Shown: positions 35,401 through 47,511 of the stretch, in pieces
Numbering within the stretch: the first letter of the stretch is position 1
Layout: the number at the start of each line of letters is the position of its first letter
Assembly: GCA_007644065.1 (NCBI GenBank)
Contig: VJWN01000007.1
Coordinates: forward strand, 1,178,001 to 1,242,000
Direction: 5' to 3'
Source of the DNA: Margaritispora aquatica
Taxonomy: Eukaryota; Ascomycota; Leotiomycetes; Helotiales; Discinellaceae
Length of the DNA stretch: 64,000 nt
Translations under genes and position numbers: made by a program
The notes under the pieces: generated by a model
What the model saw: only the letters and a program-made list of their open reading frames with translations
Told to the model about the DNA's origin: nothing
Databases searched by the model: none

Positions 35401-36387
35401 TTCCGATTCTAATGATGATAATGATGATGAGAGCTCTGATGAAGAAAAAAGCACAGATGTTTCCATTCATGAGCCATCAATATGGTTTTTGTCCGTAACC
35501 AATGCTGCCAGCAAGACGAAGTGGTTTCATTATGCCACCAAGAAAGGGATACTCCAAAAATCTGCTCAATTGTTTATACCTAATACACCTTGGCTGTTAT
35601 GGCCACAAGATGAATCGACAATCTTGGCTATCGACACGAATACCTGGGTTTCTCTGACGATCCTGGTGCCGGTTCATAAAACTGAAAAGGACTATATCCT
35701 GATCTCCCAAGGTATGATGCAAACGGACTTTTTATATTACAACCATGCTAACACCTATTAGATCATTACTATTCCACTGCTATGTCTCAATTACATCGCG
35801 CTTCGGTTTACCTCTCAGCCAACGACAAATGCACAATAGAACACACGATTTTCGATTTCGACGTTGCGGATCTCAACAAGCACGCCGTCAAGACCTCGCC
35901 CAAGCTATTGTCTTCTCAAGAAATAATCTGGTCCCGTCGCTCACCGAGTCTCAATGTTCCCGCCGCCTTCTGTTGGCACAATTCAATCCTCTATGCAACT
36001 CTCAACATGCCCACCGCGAAGATAATCCGCTTCAGCCCTAACAGCCCAGTCCAAATATACAAAACGCAGATACATATTCCATCATCAACCTACTCGCGAC
36101 AGCCTCGATTCCTCATTTCAAGACCTGAGGGTGTTTTACAGGCGAGTTTTATTCTTGGAGCCTATCCAGAATCGGAGCTCAAGGCTGTGGTACTGCAGTT
36201 TAAACTTCCCGAGAGTGAGGGCAGTTGGGAGGAATATGATTTTGAGAAGATACAGAAGGAGGAAGGGGGGACGGCGATGTCGAGTGTGTTCTGGAAGGGT
36301 GCGTACGCCGCGAAAGAGCAGCTCTTTAGTGTACCGATTAGGAGTGGATTGGATTGGAGGAGGACTGTTTATGTCACGTGTTGGTAG
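32432..36387 (+). CDS. NACHT-type NLR (STAND NTPase), 1250 aa
   Basis: Five exons: 32432-32794, 32847-33270, 33320-34253, 34306-35711 and 35762-36387. The N-terminal 260 residues form a helical effector or signalling region of the kind that precedes fungal NACHT domains (LIYGGAKLVLQLANEYTKYF). The NACHT starts at about residue 270: Walker A NASPGSGKSVLASSV near 326, VIYFFCRFDD, Walker B VSVVIDGLDECHG and KWFCTSR. A winged-helix segment follows (AVQPMTFNELIELL, VNPTLRLVHKSIGDFLF). About 550 residues then carry no WD40, ankyrin or TPR repeat that I recognise and include an acidic run (DSDSNDDNDDESSDEE). Fungal NLRs act in non-self recognition and programmed cell death. Intron 1 has a GC donor (CAG/GCAAGA), the only choice that gives the conserved VLQLANEY. 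Confidence 0.9.
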
Positions 36388-36674
36388 GCGAACAGGGACT
36401 GTCAAATAGATGAAATTGAGATTGGTACACAATCGTCACAGTGAGATGCTTTAAATTAGGAAATTGAGAGGCACATACCAATGAATCTACTTTCATATCT
36501 TATTTTCAGTCACATAAATGTCTTTCATTTACTACTGATATTGAGATGTCCCAAATATTGGTACATTATGAACACAAAAGTCTATACCCACAATTCAAAG
36601 CCAAAGTCTATGCTCGAGAAACGGATTGTATCACGAATATTACTGACATATCGGAATCACTCAATCACTAACTA

Positions 36675-38072
36675 CTATTCCCTCCCATCCCCATCCTCTT
36701 CATCACTATCCCAGTACTCTCCCCTCTCAATCCATCTCACCTCCCCCTTCTTCGGATCCATCACACATCCAAAATGACTCTGCTCATTCATAGTCGGATA
36801 TTTCCTCACCCATCCCACCAGCGTCTCCTCTCTCATACTCGGGTCCACCATATCCTTCTCCTCGACCAAATCTGCCTGCTGTTTCCTCCGCTGTCTACCC
36901 TTCAAATCATTCCACTTCTTCTGTACACAAGCGCTGCGCTCTCTGCTGTCTGCGAGGAAAGAAGCCATGCCGAGATCTTCGATAAGCCCTGTTACCGGAG
37001 GTTGAGAGAGGGGTGACTTTTTGGATTTTGAGGGCGCGGGAACAGGTGCTGGAGCTGCGATTGGAGAGGGAGCCGTGTCGTTGTTGGTGTGGACTATGAA
37101 TTCGTCAGATCTGCGTACTCTAGCTGTGACGAGGTCTTTTTCTAGCACAGTTGCGGAATTGCCGTCGCAGATAATGAGGTAGCATGGCGCTGTTTTCTCA
37201 GTACCTAGTTTTATGGCAACTGCATCTAGAGATGGCGGCTTAGCTAAGCTTGGTGGAAAGAGTGCTTCCCGCAGAATATGAGCTATTGAAGGGCGAAAGC
37301 CGAGAAGAATGCCGACCTGGTGGAGGCGTAGTGAGCGAGTCGAACAGTCGTGATTTGGTCTAAAGTTGAGTGAGATGGATAGACTTTCTCTGTCGCAATG
37401 TTAGGTTAAATTGTAATTTCGCTGTGATGATGGGAGCCCTTACCTCACACCTGTTAACGCGCCCACGAATCCAGCATAAGTAATCGTCCTACCAATCACT
37501 TTCTCAGGCTCCTCACTATCCGATCTAAAGAACTCCAACACTACCAAAACACTCCTTAGAGGATCCATACCCCAATCTAGTGTCCTGAAATGCATCATTC
37601 TCTTTTCATTCCCATCATCTCCTTCATCTAAGCTAACACTTGCTTTTCCTCTCCTCCTACTAACCCCCTTCGGCGTGGTCATCACCGCACCACTCGTACA
37701 CCCCAACATGCTATCCAGCAACACATTCAACGCCACTAGGATGTACAGATCGACACCACTGGCACTCGCAATCCCCTTGATCTCTTCCGTCTCCTCAGAT
37801 GAATATAAACGCCGCAAAAACAGCCAAGCTAGGGTCTTTATCCAACTACGTAGCCAGGGCTGAGGGAAAACAGGACTCAAGACATCGTCAAAGAGAGGTG
37901 TGATGGCGCGCATTTGCGGTGCGAATGCTTTTGCGAGTGCGACATAGCGTTGGGATGGTGGAAGCGAGAGATCGATTTTGTGGATGGGTATCGGGATGTT
38001 GCTGGATGGGATGGTGACGGAGGACTTTGATGTTCCGGTAGCTTCAGAAAGGGGGGATATTATCGAAGTCAT
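36675..38072 (-). CDS. acid-ceramidase / NAAA-like Ntn hydrolase
   Basis: Exons 38072-37444 and 37389-36675 give 447 residues. Members cleave N-acyl amide bonds (ceramide, N-acylethanolamines) and mature by autocleavage before a nucleophilic Cys. That Cys is seen in NVLLDSMLGCTSGAV at about residue 140, followed by HFRTLDWGMD, equivalent to the R-x-x-D-W/F substrate-pocket motif, VLEFF, and TYAGFVGALTGVR. The second half contains SLSISLNFR, CSTRS and the PCYLIICDGNSATVLEKDL strand pair. The last 110 residues are Pro/Ala/Lys-rich, then DPSMREETLVGWVRKYPTMN and an acidic end. No signal peptide is obvious, unlike lysosomal acid ceramidase, so location is unclear. Start at 38072 is the first ATG close to the conserved part; an in-frame ATG upstream (38177) is possible. 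Confidence 0.85.
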
Positions 38073-38938
38073 GATGGATGGCCTCTTTGATCGACGAGTA
38101 AAAGAATGATTAGAGTTGGGAAGTGAGTTGAGAAGTGAGTTATATGGTCGGAGTGCTTGGATGTACTCAGCCCCCACATTATTCTAGCGCCATTTAGGCA
38201 GCATGCGAGATTTCGTGAAATGTGACTGGTTGCTGCTATTGCACACAAGTTTTCAACACAGAATACTTTTGATCGTAGTTGATTATAAGTCGGGAAATTG
38301 TACAAATCTATTGAAGAGTGATATGGCAATATGTATTACGATGTCCCTTAATTTAATGGGGTTGATGGAGGGGTATATTGTGTCATGTGACTTAGATTCA
38401 TCCTCGAGAAAGCCTGAAAGCATGGAAATCAGCAATCAAGTATATATGCATAGAGAAATGGCAGCCAGATACACGATCATGAGCTGCAGCTATATTTCCC
38501 ACGATTTCGCCTTGACTATATTGGCATGACGGCATCCCATAACGACAAGTTGTAACATGATTGTCGGATAAGCGAGCCTCCTTTTTTTAAGCGAAAGGGG
38601 TAACAGAATTATGGCTTTTGAATAGTTTCGAGAGCATTTCCGCGAAGTTCAAAAAGCTGATGGCGAAGAGAAAGGAAGAAATTTAATAGGAGCTTTAATG
38701 CTCTCAATAGATAGAGCAAGACAAGTGGGTATTGAGAAGAGCTGGAGTGGAAATGGAAATCTTGGTGGTTGTAAAGAATTTTAGAGTTTGGAGGAATTCT
38801 TCCTACAACTCATGGTTCATCATAACATTAGGGTCTAACTTCTATCTAGAGACTGAATTCAGGTCACTGTTGTCTTGGCTCGGGCGTCTCTCTCTCTCTC
38901 TCAAGCTTCAATGTCTTCACTTCTCCTGATCTCATCCT
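38073..38938. other. intergenic, 0.9 kb
   Basis: Between the hydrolase start and the permease 3' end; no feature recognised beyond a CT dinucleotide run near 38888-38900. Confidence 0.4.
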
Positions 38939-40954
38939 CTAAGTGCTGGACGAGACGCTTGATCCTGTTCTTCCAACCTCAACATCAACTTTCTTATCGG
39001 CAATCTCATCACTCTTTCCGATAACCTCAATTCCCTCGACAACACCTGGGCCTTCTCCCTCGGGAATCAACTCCATTCTGCCCAATCCCTCAACTGGCCA
39101 GATGTAGTTCAATCCCATATAAACAATCAGACTCAGTGGTGCTGCAACAAACCATGTGATCTGATAAATGCGTACCCATGCGTTATCGGTCTTGGTGTTG
39201 ATACAGATGAAGATGAATCCAGGGATACATGGCGCCATTCCGACGACCATCGCCACGATGCAGCGAAGATTCCAGCCGTGATAGAACCAGTAGATTCCCT
39301 CTGGCAGGAAGAGATCTGGAACGACCCACTTGCGCTTTCTGAGTAGCCAATAATCTGCCACTAACATCGTAGTTTGGGAGGCATGGAAGACTTTCGAATG
39401 TTAGCTTGACTCCAGGGCGACTCAAACAAGGAAAGACTTACTTGTGAAGCAGCTCAAGATAGTGACAAAAATTGCAGCTTGAGCAACGAATCTCCAAGGT
39501 TGAATGAGCATGCACACGATAACCACAAACATGGCGCCACGCTTCATGGAGACGTATTTGGGAAACAGACCACTGGAGACTGTCAGTATGTGCTTGATGT
39601 AAAGTCTTAAGATGATCACTCACGTTAAATCCATTCCGTAGGTCATAACGTTTTGACTCAAATTCATGAAAATTTGAGTGCACAACAAACCCAGGCCGGC
39701 AAAGAAAGTGCCAGCTCTGGCAGCAGGGGTGTAGTTCTCCTCCTGGATGTAGAGAAGAAGGGTAAGAGGATTCCAGAGCGTCTTTCCATACATGTTATAA
39801 GTTGCTGTTGTTGTTAGGACACCAAAGGTTGCTGACACAGTGACACAGATGGGTAGAACGAGAAGCATCTACGCAGAGTTAGTCTGATAAACGTTTAGTT
39901 TGATGTGTGGAAATGCTTACAGCTGGGGTCGAGACGCCTCTCTTCCTCTCGAAACGAGTCCAATCCGAGATACGATCGGCTGCTCCTCCATAACTGCCAC
40001 TAATAGACGAAATACACTGCACCATTCGGAAAGCTCGCTTGGTCTTGGACAAGTTCAAAGTTGACGAGATCAGATCACCAGTTCCCCCATTCGATGACAG
40101 AGCCCAGGCGAGAATGCCGATAAAAGTTGCAGCGACGACGGCGAAAGCAGGGTACAAGCACTTTCGGATCTTGTGAGGTGGGACAACAGCAATGATACCA
40201 AGGAAGATGATGCTGTAAAGAACGAAGCCAATCAGATTTTGAGGGGTGATTGCTGCTGATGCTGGAAGTGTGTTTGGCATGTCCTTGAATTGGGGAATGA
40301 TGGCAGAGATGCAAATGGCCAGGGCCATTCCACCGTAGTAGGATTGCATACCGGCAAAGACGAGACCACCAAGGAAGACGACACCAATTGGCAGAGTATT
40401 GCCCCATAGACCAAACACGGAGCGATTGAAACAAGCATATCCGGTGTGATAGTCCATTCCTGGGCCTATTGATTGTCAGCCGAATTCAATTGATAGTCAT
40501 GGAGATAATCACGAGCGCAAAAGAATGCGATCCAACTGGAGATCAAGCTTCCAACGAAAACACCACCGATGACTTCTCCTGCAGAGAGGCCATATGCGAT
40601 GTAAGAACTACCCAAAGTGAAGGTTCCAATGCTTACTCCCAGCATGACCCAGACTGTGGCATGTTAGTCTGATATTCTCCCGAAGTTCATCATATATGGT
40701 ATTGTGCAGCTGCTCTAAACGAGGACCTCATGACTTACTGTCCATCAGTTAGCAGTATTTCTGTTGTTAAGCACATGTAAATAGATCGCATACCTTGAAA
40801 AGAACCCCAAATAACCGAATGTTCGCTCCTTCTCAGGAATAGGATACAAGTCATGGTTACCCCATCTTGTCGTTCCTTTCCAGGTGTAAACATCGGTTCT
40901 CTCAGGAAGCTCGAATGGCTTGAGAATCTTCTCGACAGTTGCTCCGATACCCAT
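38939..40954 (-). CDS. NCS1-family nucleobase/cation permease
   Basis: Twelve-helix transporter of the NCS1 family (uracil, uridine, allantoin, cytosine, thiamine, pyridoxine and similar substrates with H+ or Na+). The N-terminus reads WKGTTRWGNHDLYPIPEKER, followed by TM1 (WVMLGVSIGTFTLGSSYIAY), MDYHTGYACFNRSVFGLWGN, SYYGGMALAICISAI, QNLIGFVLYSIIFLGIIAVV, LLVLPICVTVSATFGVLTTT, LSQNVMTYGMDL, FVVIVCMLIQPWRFV, TTMLVADYWLL and two closing helices. Several short introns occur. The junction between GFFS (ending at about 40794) and WVMLG (starting about 40664) does not close in frame with any GT-AG pair I can find, although GTAAGT at about 40738 and CTAAC...CACAG at 40668-40683 are perfect signals. 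A micro-exon, a non-canonical acceptor or an indel is implied. It heads a block with three flavin monooxygenases. Substrate unknown. Confidence 0.88.
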
Positions 40955-42045
40955 CTTGAAAGTCGATATCAAGTACCTGGATGTCGATGATCAATGCAGA
41001 TGATGAGCGAGGAAAACCCGAGCGACTGTTTGAAGTTATATACAACAAGCCAAGTGCTGTTTGATGCTAGATCTTGGCATCTAGGCCAGTGCTATCTATA
41101 CTCATTGAATAATCTTAGAACAGGCATGGTAACGCGGTCATCAGGCCCATAGATTCGGGTTTCCGCATATGCGAGTGTCTATGGGGATGCTTTGCGGATG
41201 GGATTTCGCGTTGTCGGATTGTGTTTCCGCTACATTATACGCGGCTTGCCCCTCCCGCTACGACATAACATGTGGTTATGCATCGTATTGACTTGTTATC
41301 TTGCATAGCGATAAGTGATGAGAGTTTGGGGAAGTTTAAATGGAACCTCTGTGGGGATGATCTTCAAACATTCCCAGGGGTGTAAGCCAATTGAGGCCGT
41401 GGGAGACAAGAGCTTATCGACAATATCTGAGCCCCCCGGTGCCATTATGCATAAGGTCTAGGCTCACATTGCTGATGAATTCGAGATGATCTAGAAGGAG
41501 TCTTCAATTGCTTAGAGGTCTCAATGCGTTATCACGACTTCACTGCTAGACTTTAGAAACATCATTAGTATTATGCAATTGGAAACTCAGGCACCCCATC
41601 TTTGTACCACGAATGCGAGCATATGAGGTTTGGAAAAGAGTCCTTCTTGCTTCGAATGTTAATCAAGGAGTTTAATTTGAAGATATTGGTCTTCATTGTA
41701 GCATTTCTAATATCACGACGAAGATTTCATTGACAATCGCACCCATACCTTTGATATGATGGTGTTGATCTTCAGCAAAAGACTGGAGCCCGATCGTTTC
41801 CATATCCATATTTACAGTTTCTTCGCTATAAAATAGATCGGATACACCGCCAAATCTCATTTATTATTCTTTGGCGTGACTTTTGTCATCCTAGTCAGTC
41901 GGCAGAGGAACTTGAGATTGTTGAAGAGTCAATAAGTCTAGGCTCGCTTAAGACGAAATATCTTCACTGGCTAAATGAAGCTAAAAGAGGATTGCTTCCG
42001 CTACTGCAGTAAGACAGCGAATTAAAATGATCAAATTAAAACAAG
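40955..42045. promoter_or_regulatory. permease upstream region with paired GATA elements
   Basis: 1.1 kb between the permease start and the 3' end of the first monooxygenase. TTATCT at 41296-41301 and CGATAA at 41309-41314 are inverted HGATAR elements 8 bases apart, about 350 bases upstream of the permease ATG. That fits AreA/NIT2-type nitrogen control. No coding pattern. Confidence 0.5.
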
Positions 42046-44128
42046 CTATGCCTTTGCCGCTTCTGTCGTACTGCCAATCTTCAATCCCTCCACAGCCTTT
42101 ACAGTCTCTGCCACGGCACCTCCGACCGCCTCCTTTACCTGGGTAATCCCCGTCTTCCTTGTGATAATAATATCGCCATTCTCGTCAATCTTGACACCTT
42201 CTGGCTGCTTCTTCAGATTCTCATATGTGAATTGGTGAGCTGGATGATCGACAGTCATTGTCTTCTGTCCTGGTTCGCGGAGCAGGTTCTCTCGGAATGT
42301 GCCTCCCGGAACAGCATCTGTGGGCCTGATTAATTTCATGCTTACTCTATGGAGAGACATGGGAGACTTACACTCTTTCTGCATGATACCACGTTCCTGC
42401 AGGATAGGGACTAAGAGCTCAACGAAATCCTCGTAACTGGTTGGGTTGCTGACATCTGTAATTCTGTGTCAGTTCGAATCTGAATGTCTGGTTATCAGAT
42501 TGCACTTACATGCGACATTGAATCCATCAATATCGGCCTCATTCGCCCACTCCTCGAAAACATCTGCGATCATTTCCGGTGTACCCACTGGCATTGGACC
42601 AAAGCCGCAGAACGCCATCTGCTTTCCGATTTTCCTCGGCGTCCAGGTAATGGTTGGATCTCTGCCCAAAATCGCAATCATAGTTTGAATGCCATTGACT
42701 TCCTTACCATCCAGGCTGAATGGCTCATCTAATGGGTACTGCGAGAGATCAAGGCCCAAGTAGGAGCTCATCTTAGCCAGTCCACCCCTGTAATCCGCGT
42801 TCTCGAGACATTTCTCGTATTTCGCTTGTGCCTCCTCGAGAGTGCGGCCGATGATGGGTGTGATTTGAGGGAAGAATTTGATGTGTTGTGGATCCCGACC
42901 ATTAGAGGCAGCTTGGGCACGCAGCTTTTGGACGGTCTTGATGGTGATTGCTGGCTTATTTCCACCGCAGAAGACAGCCTCAGCGTGCTTGCCTGCAAAA
43001 ATAGAGCCGGCTGTTGATGTACCTGCTTGGAAGATGACAGGGACACGTTGTGGAGAAGGAAGGGATGGGCCGTAAGCGTCTGTGTTGTGGTAGTTGCCCT
43101 CGTAAGTTACCTTGTGGACTTTTTCGTAGTCATATGCGATGCCTGTCTCTTTGTTGAACAACTGTGGTAGAAGTCAGTAACTGCTTGTCAATTTCTGAGA
43201 ATGAGACCAATTCCCACAAACATTGGAGAAGAAAAACTTCCGGCCATGTGCTGAGCAATTCTGCACATTCAGGAGGGATTCTTACCTTAGCACCATCTTC
43301 CCAAGATCCCTGCCACAGAGAGTAAACCAGCTCCATATACTCTTCCGCTTCATCATATCGCTTGTCGTGTGCCGTGACGCTCTTCAGTCCCATAGCTTTC
43401 GCAGCACTAGTTGAGTATGAAGTGACGACATTCCACGCAAAGCGTCCTTTTGTAACGTGATCCAAAGTCGAGGCCGTTCTAGCCATGATGAAAGGGTTGA
43501 TATATGAAGTCGAGCCTGTGATTCCGAAAGAGACATTTTCAGACGCCGAGGCCATGCCCGATACGAGGGACATAGGGTCGAGCCATCCCACGCCAGATCC
43601 GCAGTCGAAACTTGCTTTGCCATTGCTCTCGAATTTGTCCTCCACTTTTTGCGATTAGACGCAAGCTCGGTAAACGTGAGATGAGAGTGGAGGACCTACC
43701 ACCGTACACATCTGCAAAGAAAATGCATGAAATCTTGCCCTTATCTGCAAGCTTTGCAAGCCATTGATAGTATTCTGCGGCACTTTAGAGAAGCCCAAAC
43801 AAGGAGTTTCGACGAAACTGACCAAGTGTGTCTTTGGTCGTCTGATTGTCTCCCTCATTTCTACAGAGTCAGATTTACACCCTTCGAGAGAAAGTTCGAA
43901 ACTTACTTCCATTGCCCAATACCCATATGAGCGCCAGTCTAAACACGGAATCGAGTTAGCTATCTGTTCTTTGACATTGTGCACATTTTCAGCCTACGCG
44001 AAAGTGATTTTCAAGATTCGAGCTTTTCATTTAAGTAGCGTCGCGAAACATGGATATCAGAGGGAATCGGGATTTCTTACACAGGACATCTCGAAGAAGT
44101 TAATATGAAGCATCTTCTTTGGCGCCAT
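42046..44128 (-). CDS. NtaA/SnaA/DszA-type FMN-dependent monooxygenase, copy 1
   Basis: Class C flavin monooxygenase of the bacterial-luciferase superfamily, which uses reduced FMN supplied by a separate reductase. The first exon is 44128-44081 (MAPKKMLHINFFEMSC) and the second 43938-43907 (TGAHMGIGQWK). Further short exons give NEGDNQTTKDTL, EYYQWLAKLADKGKI and IFFADVYGG, then GVGWLDPMSLVSGMA, FGITGSTSYINPF, TASTLDHVTKGRFAWNVVTS, YMELVYSLWQGSWEDGA, PSPQRVPVIFQAGTS and the C-terminal PMPVGTPEMIADVFEEWA and DAVPGGTFRENLL. About 500 residues with at least seven introns. Relatives include nitrilotriacetate monooxygenase NtaA, EDTA monooxygenase EmoA and dibenzothiophene-sulfone monooxygenase DszA; the substrate here is unknown. 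It is the most diverged of three copies and carries an extra Ala/Lys/Val-rich tail of about 50 residues. Confidence 0.9.
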
Positions 44129-44913
44129 CTTTGCGGTTGGCTTGTGCGATTTCTTGGGTTTGAAAGAAGGATATCTAGGAAAACAGCAGGAGTGGTCTTA
44201 GGCAAAGTTGTTCAGTACAACGAAGCAAGGAGCAACGAAAGATATACCAGAAATAAAGCAACGCGCTGGATGCCTTTTTCCGAACAGCGGGAGACGCGAC
44301 TTGACATATCCCCTCCATGTTGCCCGCTGCGGTAGAGCAGCCGATAATCGCACCTTGCCGTTGAATGTCAAGGGGATACATGAATAGTACAAGGATAGCC
44401 CCTCCATCCCACCACTTTCCAGAGAATATACTTTGAAGACGCACACCATTGTAAGACACAAATCGAGAAACCCCTAGCAATGGAGGGGTCAAGTTGTCAG
44501 AGCATAGAAGTGGAGCTCAAGCGAGATGTTTGGTGTCTTATGATTGGCCATGTTCAATCCCCCACCTTTCGAGGAAGCGGATGGCACTGCCGACGCGGCG
44601 GAAAATGCTCGCGACAACGATGACCAACATGAAATCTAAGAACCGAAACGTCCATTCTTGAAGCCATCGATCCATATAACGGGCAGCCCAGCGTCACGAT
44701 GTCGGCTTCTCTTGATGATGCGCTGTGCAGGAAACCGTTCCGAGGAAGCTTAACATTGAAATTTCAGGCATTGCCCTTGCCATATCGTTCCGAGCAGTAT
44801 ATCAATACTTTTCGTGTACTTGCGAGTTTTGAATTGTGTTGTAACATTTTTATCTCGACTTGTATCTGTTATTGCTAAAATCAAATTCACTCTTGCTTCC
44901 TCAAACATCGAAG
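44129..44913. promoter_or_regulatory. divergent promoter between monooxygenase copies 1 and 2
   Basis: 785 bases separate two divergently transcribed paralogues. It holds two direct copies of CGTTCCGAG (44736-44744, 44786-44794) and a CGG-N9-CCG arrangement at about 44588-44602, candidate Zn2Cys6 regulator sites. Function is inferred from position only. Confidence 0.4.
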
Positions 44914-46854
44914 ATGGCTGAATCGAAATTCTACCCACGAGGATATCCTCGCAGAACGGCGCACTTGAATTTCTTCGAGAGTGCGTGTAAGGGTAGTCAT
45001 ATGTGTACTGGACAGTGGAAGTATGTAGAGTTCTTGAAAGGCCCGTTCGAACAGTTCAGAAGCTGATTTGTTGTCTTTCAGGGATCCAGCCGATTCATCT
45101 CAGCACAAGGACAGACTAGAGTACTACTGTATGTTAGCCAAATACCGAGTTATAAGAGATACTAAGACATGATAGTATGGCTTGCAAAGCTTGCGGACAG
45201 AGGCAAAATCACCGGAATCTTCTTTGCTGATGGTTATGGAGTCATGCAAGTAAGCGACATGAGATTTTCGTAAATCTCGAAGAAATCACTAACTCGGATA
45301 ACAGACCTACGAAGGCAAGCCCGATGCCCTCTTCAGAGGTGGTTCCATGGTTGGCTATCTCGATCGTATGTAAACCTTTGCTATGCTTTCTGATGCCTGA
45401 ATTATATATCGTCGCTTCACTTAACTGATATTTGTAGCTGTCACACTCGTGTCAGCAATGGCAGCTGTCACCAAGTCCGTCGGATTCGGAATCACCGGTA
45501 GCACCAGCTACATCAGTACGTCGCACTTTCCTCTCCTCCTTCGCTCAATCACTCACTAACAACCCACAGCACCATTCATGCTGGCACGCACCTGGACATC
45601 GCTCGACCACATCACGCGCGGCCGAATCGCCTGGAACGTCGTGACATCGTACTCCAACACGGCCGCACAAGCCATGGGCTTGGACTCAGTCAAGCCGTCA
45701 GCGGAGCGATACCGTGCCGCGGAGGAGTACATGGATCTCGTGTACCAGCTGTGGGAGAAGAGTTGGGAAGACGGTGCGGTCAAGTTCCAGGCTGAGCCGG
45801 AGATGGCGTATGATCCTAGCAAGATCCATAAGATTGAGTTCAATGGCGAGTTCCACAAGTGCAATGCGTATTTCCAGACTGTATGTTCTGCAATCTACCA
45901 ATTTGTGAGCCCAAAGGAGTAAACTGATGTCCGTCGCAGCACCCTTCGCCCCAACGCACACCTGTGATTTTCCAGGCTGGTGCCTCCAAATCCGGTATCG
46001 AATTCGCAGGTCAACACGGCGAAGCAATCTATACAGACAACAAGACCCATGCCTCTCTGCGCTCATATATCGAAGAGGTGCGCGCCTCAGCAGTCCGCCA
46101 TGGCCGTGATCCCTACGACGTGAAGATCTTCATGGCTTTCCAGGTACGCACTCTCTCGATTTGACCAAACATTGGTCAGTGCTAACAATCTCAGCCCTTC
46201 CTAGGCAAAACCCTAGAAGAAGCGCAAGAAAAGTACAACAAGGCGTATGAGCTAGCTTCTGTACAGTCGGGTCTCGCGAAGTTATCAGGCTTCACCGGAG
46301 TTGATCTCTCGAAATATCCTCGCAACGAGCCGTTTACATTCGAAGCTACGGCTTCGGATGGAGCTATCACAGGTGTAATCAAGAACTTCAATCTTGAGGC
46401 CAAGGAGGCGAAGGTGCCTTTCACACCTGAGAGTCTGGGAAAGATGGCAGGCTTCGCTGGCGTGACATGTCCTGTTGGTACACCAGAGATGGTGGCTGAT
46501 GAGATGGCCAAGTGGATGGAGGAGACGGATGTGGATGGATTTAACTGCGTTTGTGAGTTGCCGCTGTTTGACAAGATCCTGGACTTGGAAATAGCTTGCT
46601 AACATATCGTGCTAGATAACTCGAATCCAGTCTCATACGAGGATATTGTGGATCTCCTGGTGCCAGTGCTGCAGGAGAGAGGACTGATGTGGAAAGATTA
46701 CATTGTTCCGGGTGGAAGCTACAGAGAAAATTTGCACAACACACCTGGTAACCCATACTTGAACTTGAGGCATCCAGGTAGCAAGGTCAGCTACAGAATG
46801 CCGAAGGAAGCAGAGGCAGCTGGTGAGGCTAAGAAGGAAGAGGTCGCTGCTTAG
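44914..46854 (+). CDS. NtaA/SnaA/DszA-type FMN-dependent monooxygenase, copy 2
   Basis: Second paralogue of the luciferase-like NtaA family. ATG at 44914 opens MAESKFYPRGYPRRTAHLNF. The pieces then read HMCTGQWK, SSQHKDRLEYY, WLAKLADRGKITGIFFADGY, FRGGSMVGYLD, VTLVSAMAAVTKSVGFGITG, TPFMLARTWTSLDHITRGRI, AWNVVTSYSNTAAQAMG, SLWEK-type YQLWEKSWEDGAVKF, HPSPQRTPVIFQAGASKSG, RDPYDVKIFMAFQPFLGKTL, CPVGTPEMVADEMAKW and IVPGGSYRENLHNTPGNPYL. About 500 residues, eight or so short introns, all resolvable with GT-AG. It oxidises an unknown substrate with FMNH2 and O2. It is transcribed away from copy 1 and towards copy 3, to which it is closer in sequence (shared EPEMAYDPSKIHKIE). Confidence 0.92.
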
Positions 46855-47511
46855 CTAGACGAAGTATTCCAGCATGATATATGAAATATACTTAAAGTAA
46901 ACGAAATGTTTCAATTGACTTTTGTTACTGCTCATGATTGAAATAAGCGAATATCCGCTTTAGATCAATAGGTAATTTTCGCAATTTGAGGCAAGCCCGT
47001 TTCTCTCCTTAGAGATCAAATCCTCTACGTCCTTCTCCCGTCAGTGATAGATATATAGCGCATGTCATGCACCTAATTGAATTATCTAAACGTGTTCTAA
47101 TCGTCCTTCTCGAATGTGCAAAAGAGTTCAAATTTGACACTTTCTAGGGAGTCACTTAATCCTGCTATTCTAGGTATAGAGGTCAGGCGATGCAATGTAA
47201 GCCAACTTGGATATTGATATAATATCTGCGCAAATCGTGTCCAGGAGTTGAAGGTCCATGTCCAGTTGTTCGGATGGAGCTCATTTGACCAGAATATCCC
47301 ACTCTTCCGCACGGGAGTGATCCAGTATCTCGGGATTTCAACCCACTTGACCATACCGAGCGGCAAGAACTCCCGATATACAGACCCATCGAGTTTCAAT
47401 ATGGCACAAAACAAGCAAGATTGAAAGAAAGTGCCTCCTGTCAATCGTCAGAGCCTCAACCTCCATATTGTCGAATCTAGCCACTACTCACTCAAACAAT
47501 AAAAACTCAAA
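46855..47511. other. intergenic between monooxygenase copies 2 and 3
   Basis: 657 bases. A minus-strand open frame at 47097-47444 has a Trp-rich, protein-like look (NNWTWTFNSWTRFAQILYQY) but no start context or family that I recognise; it is left uncalled. Confidence 0.4.
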
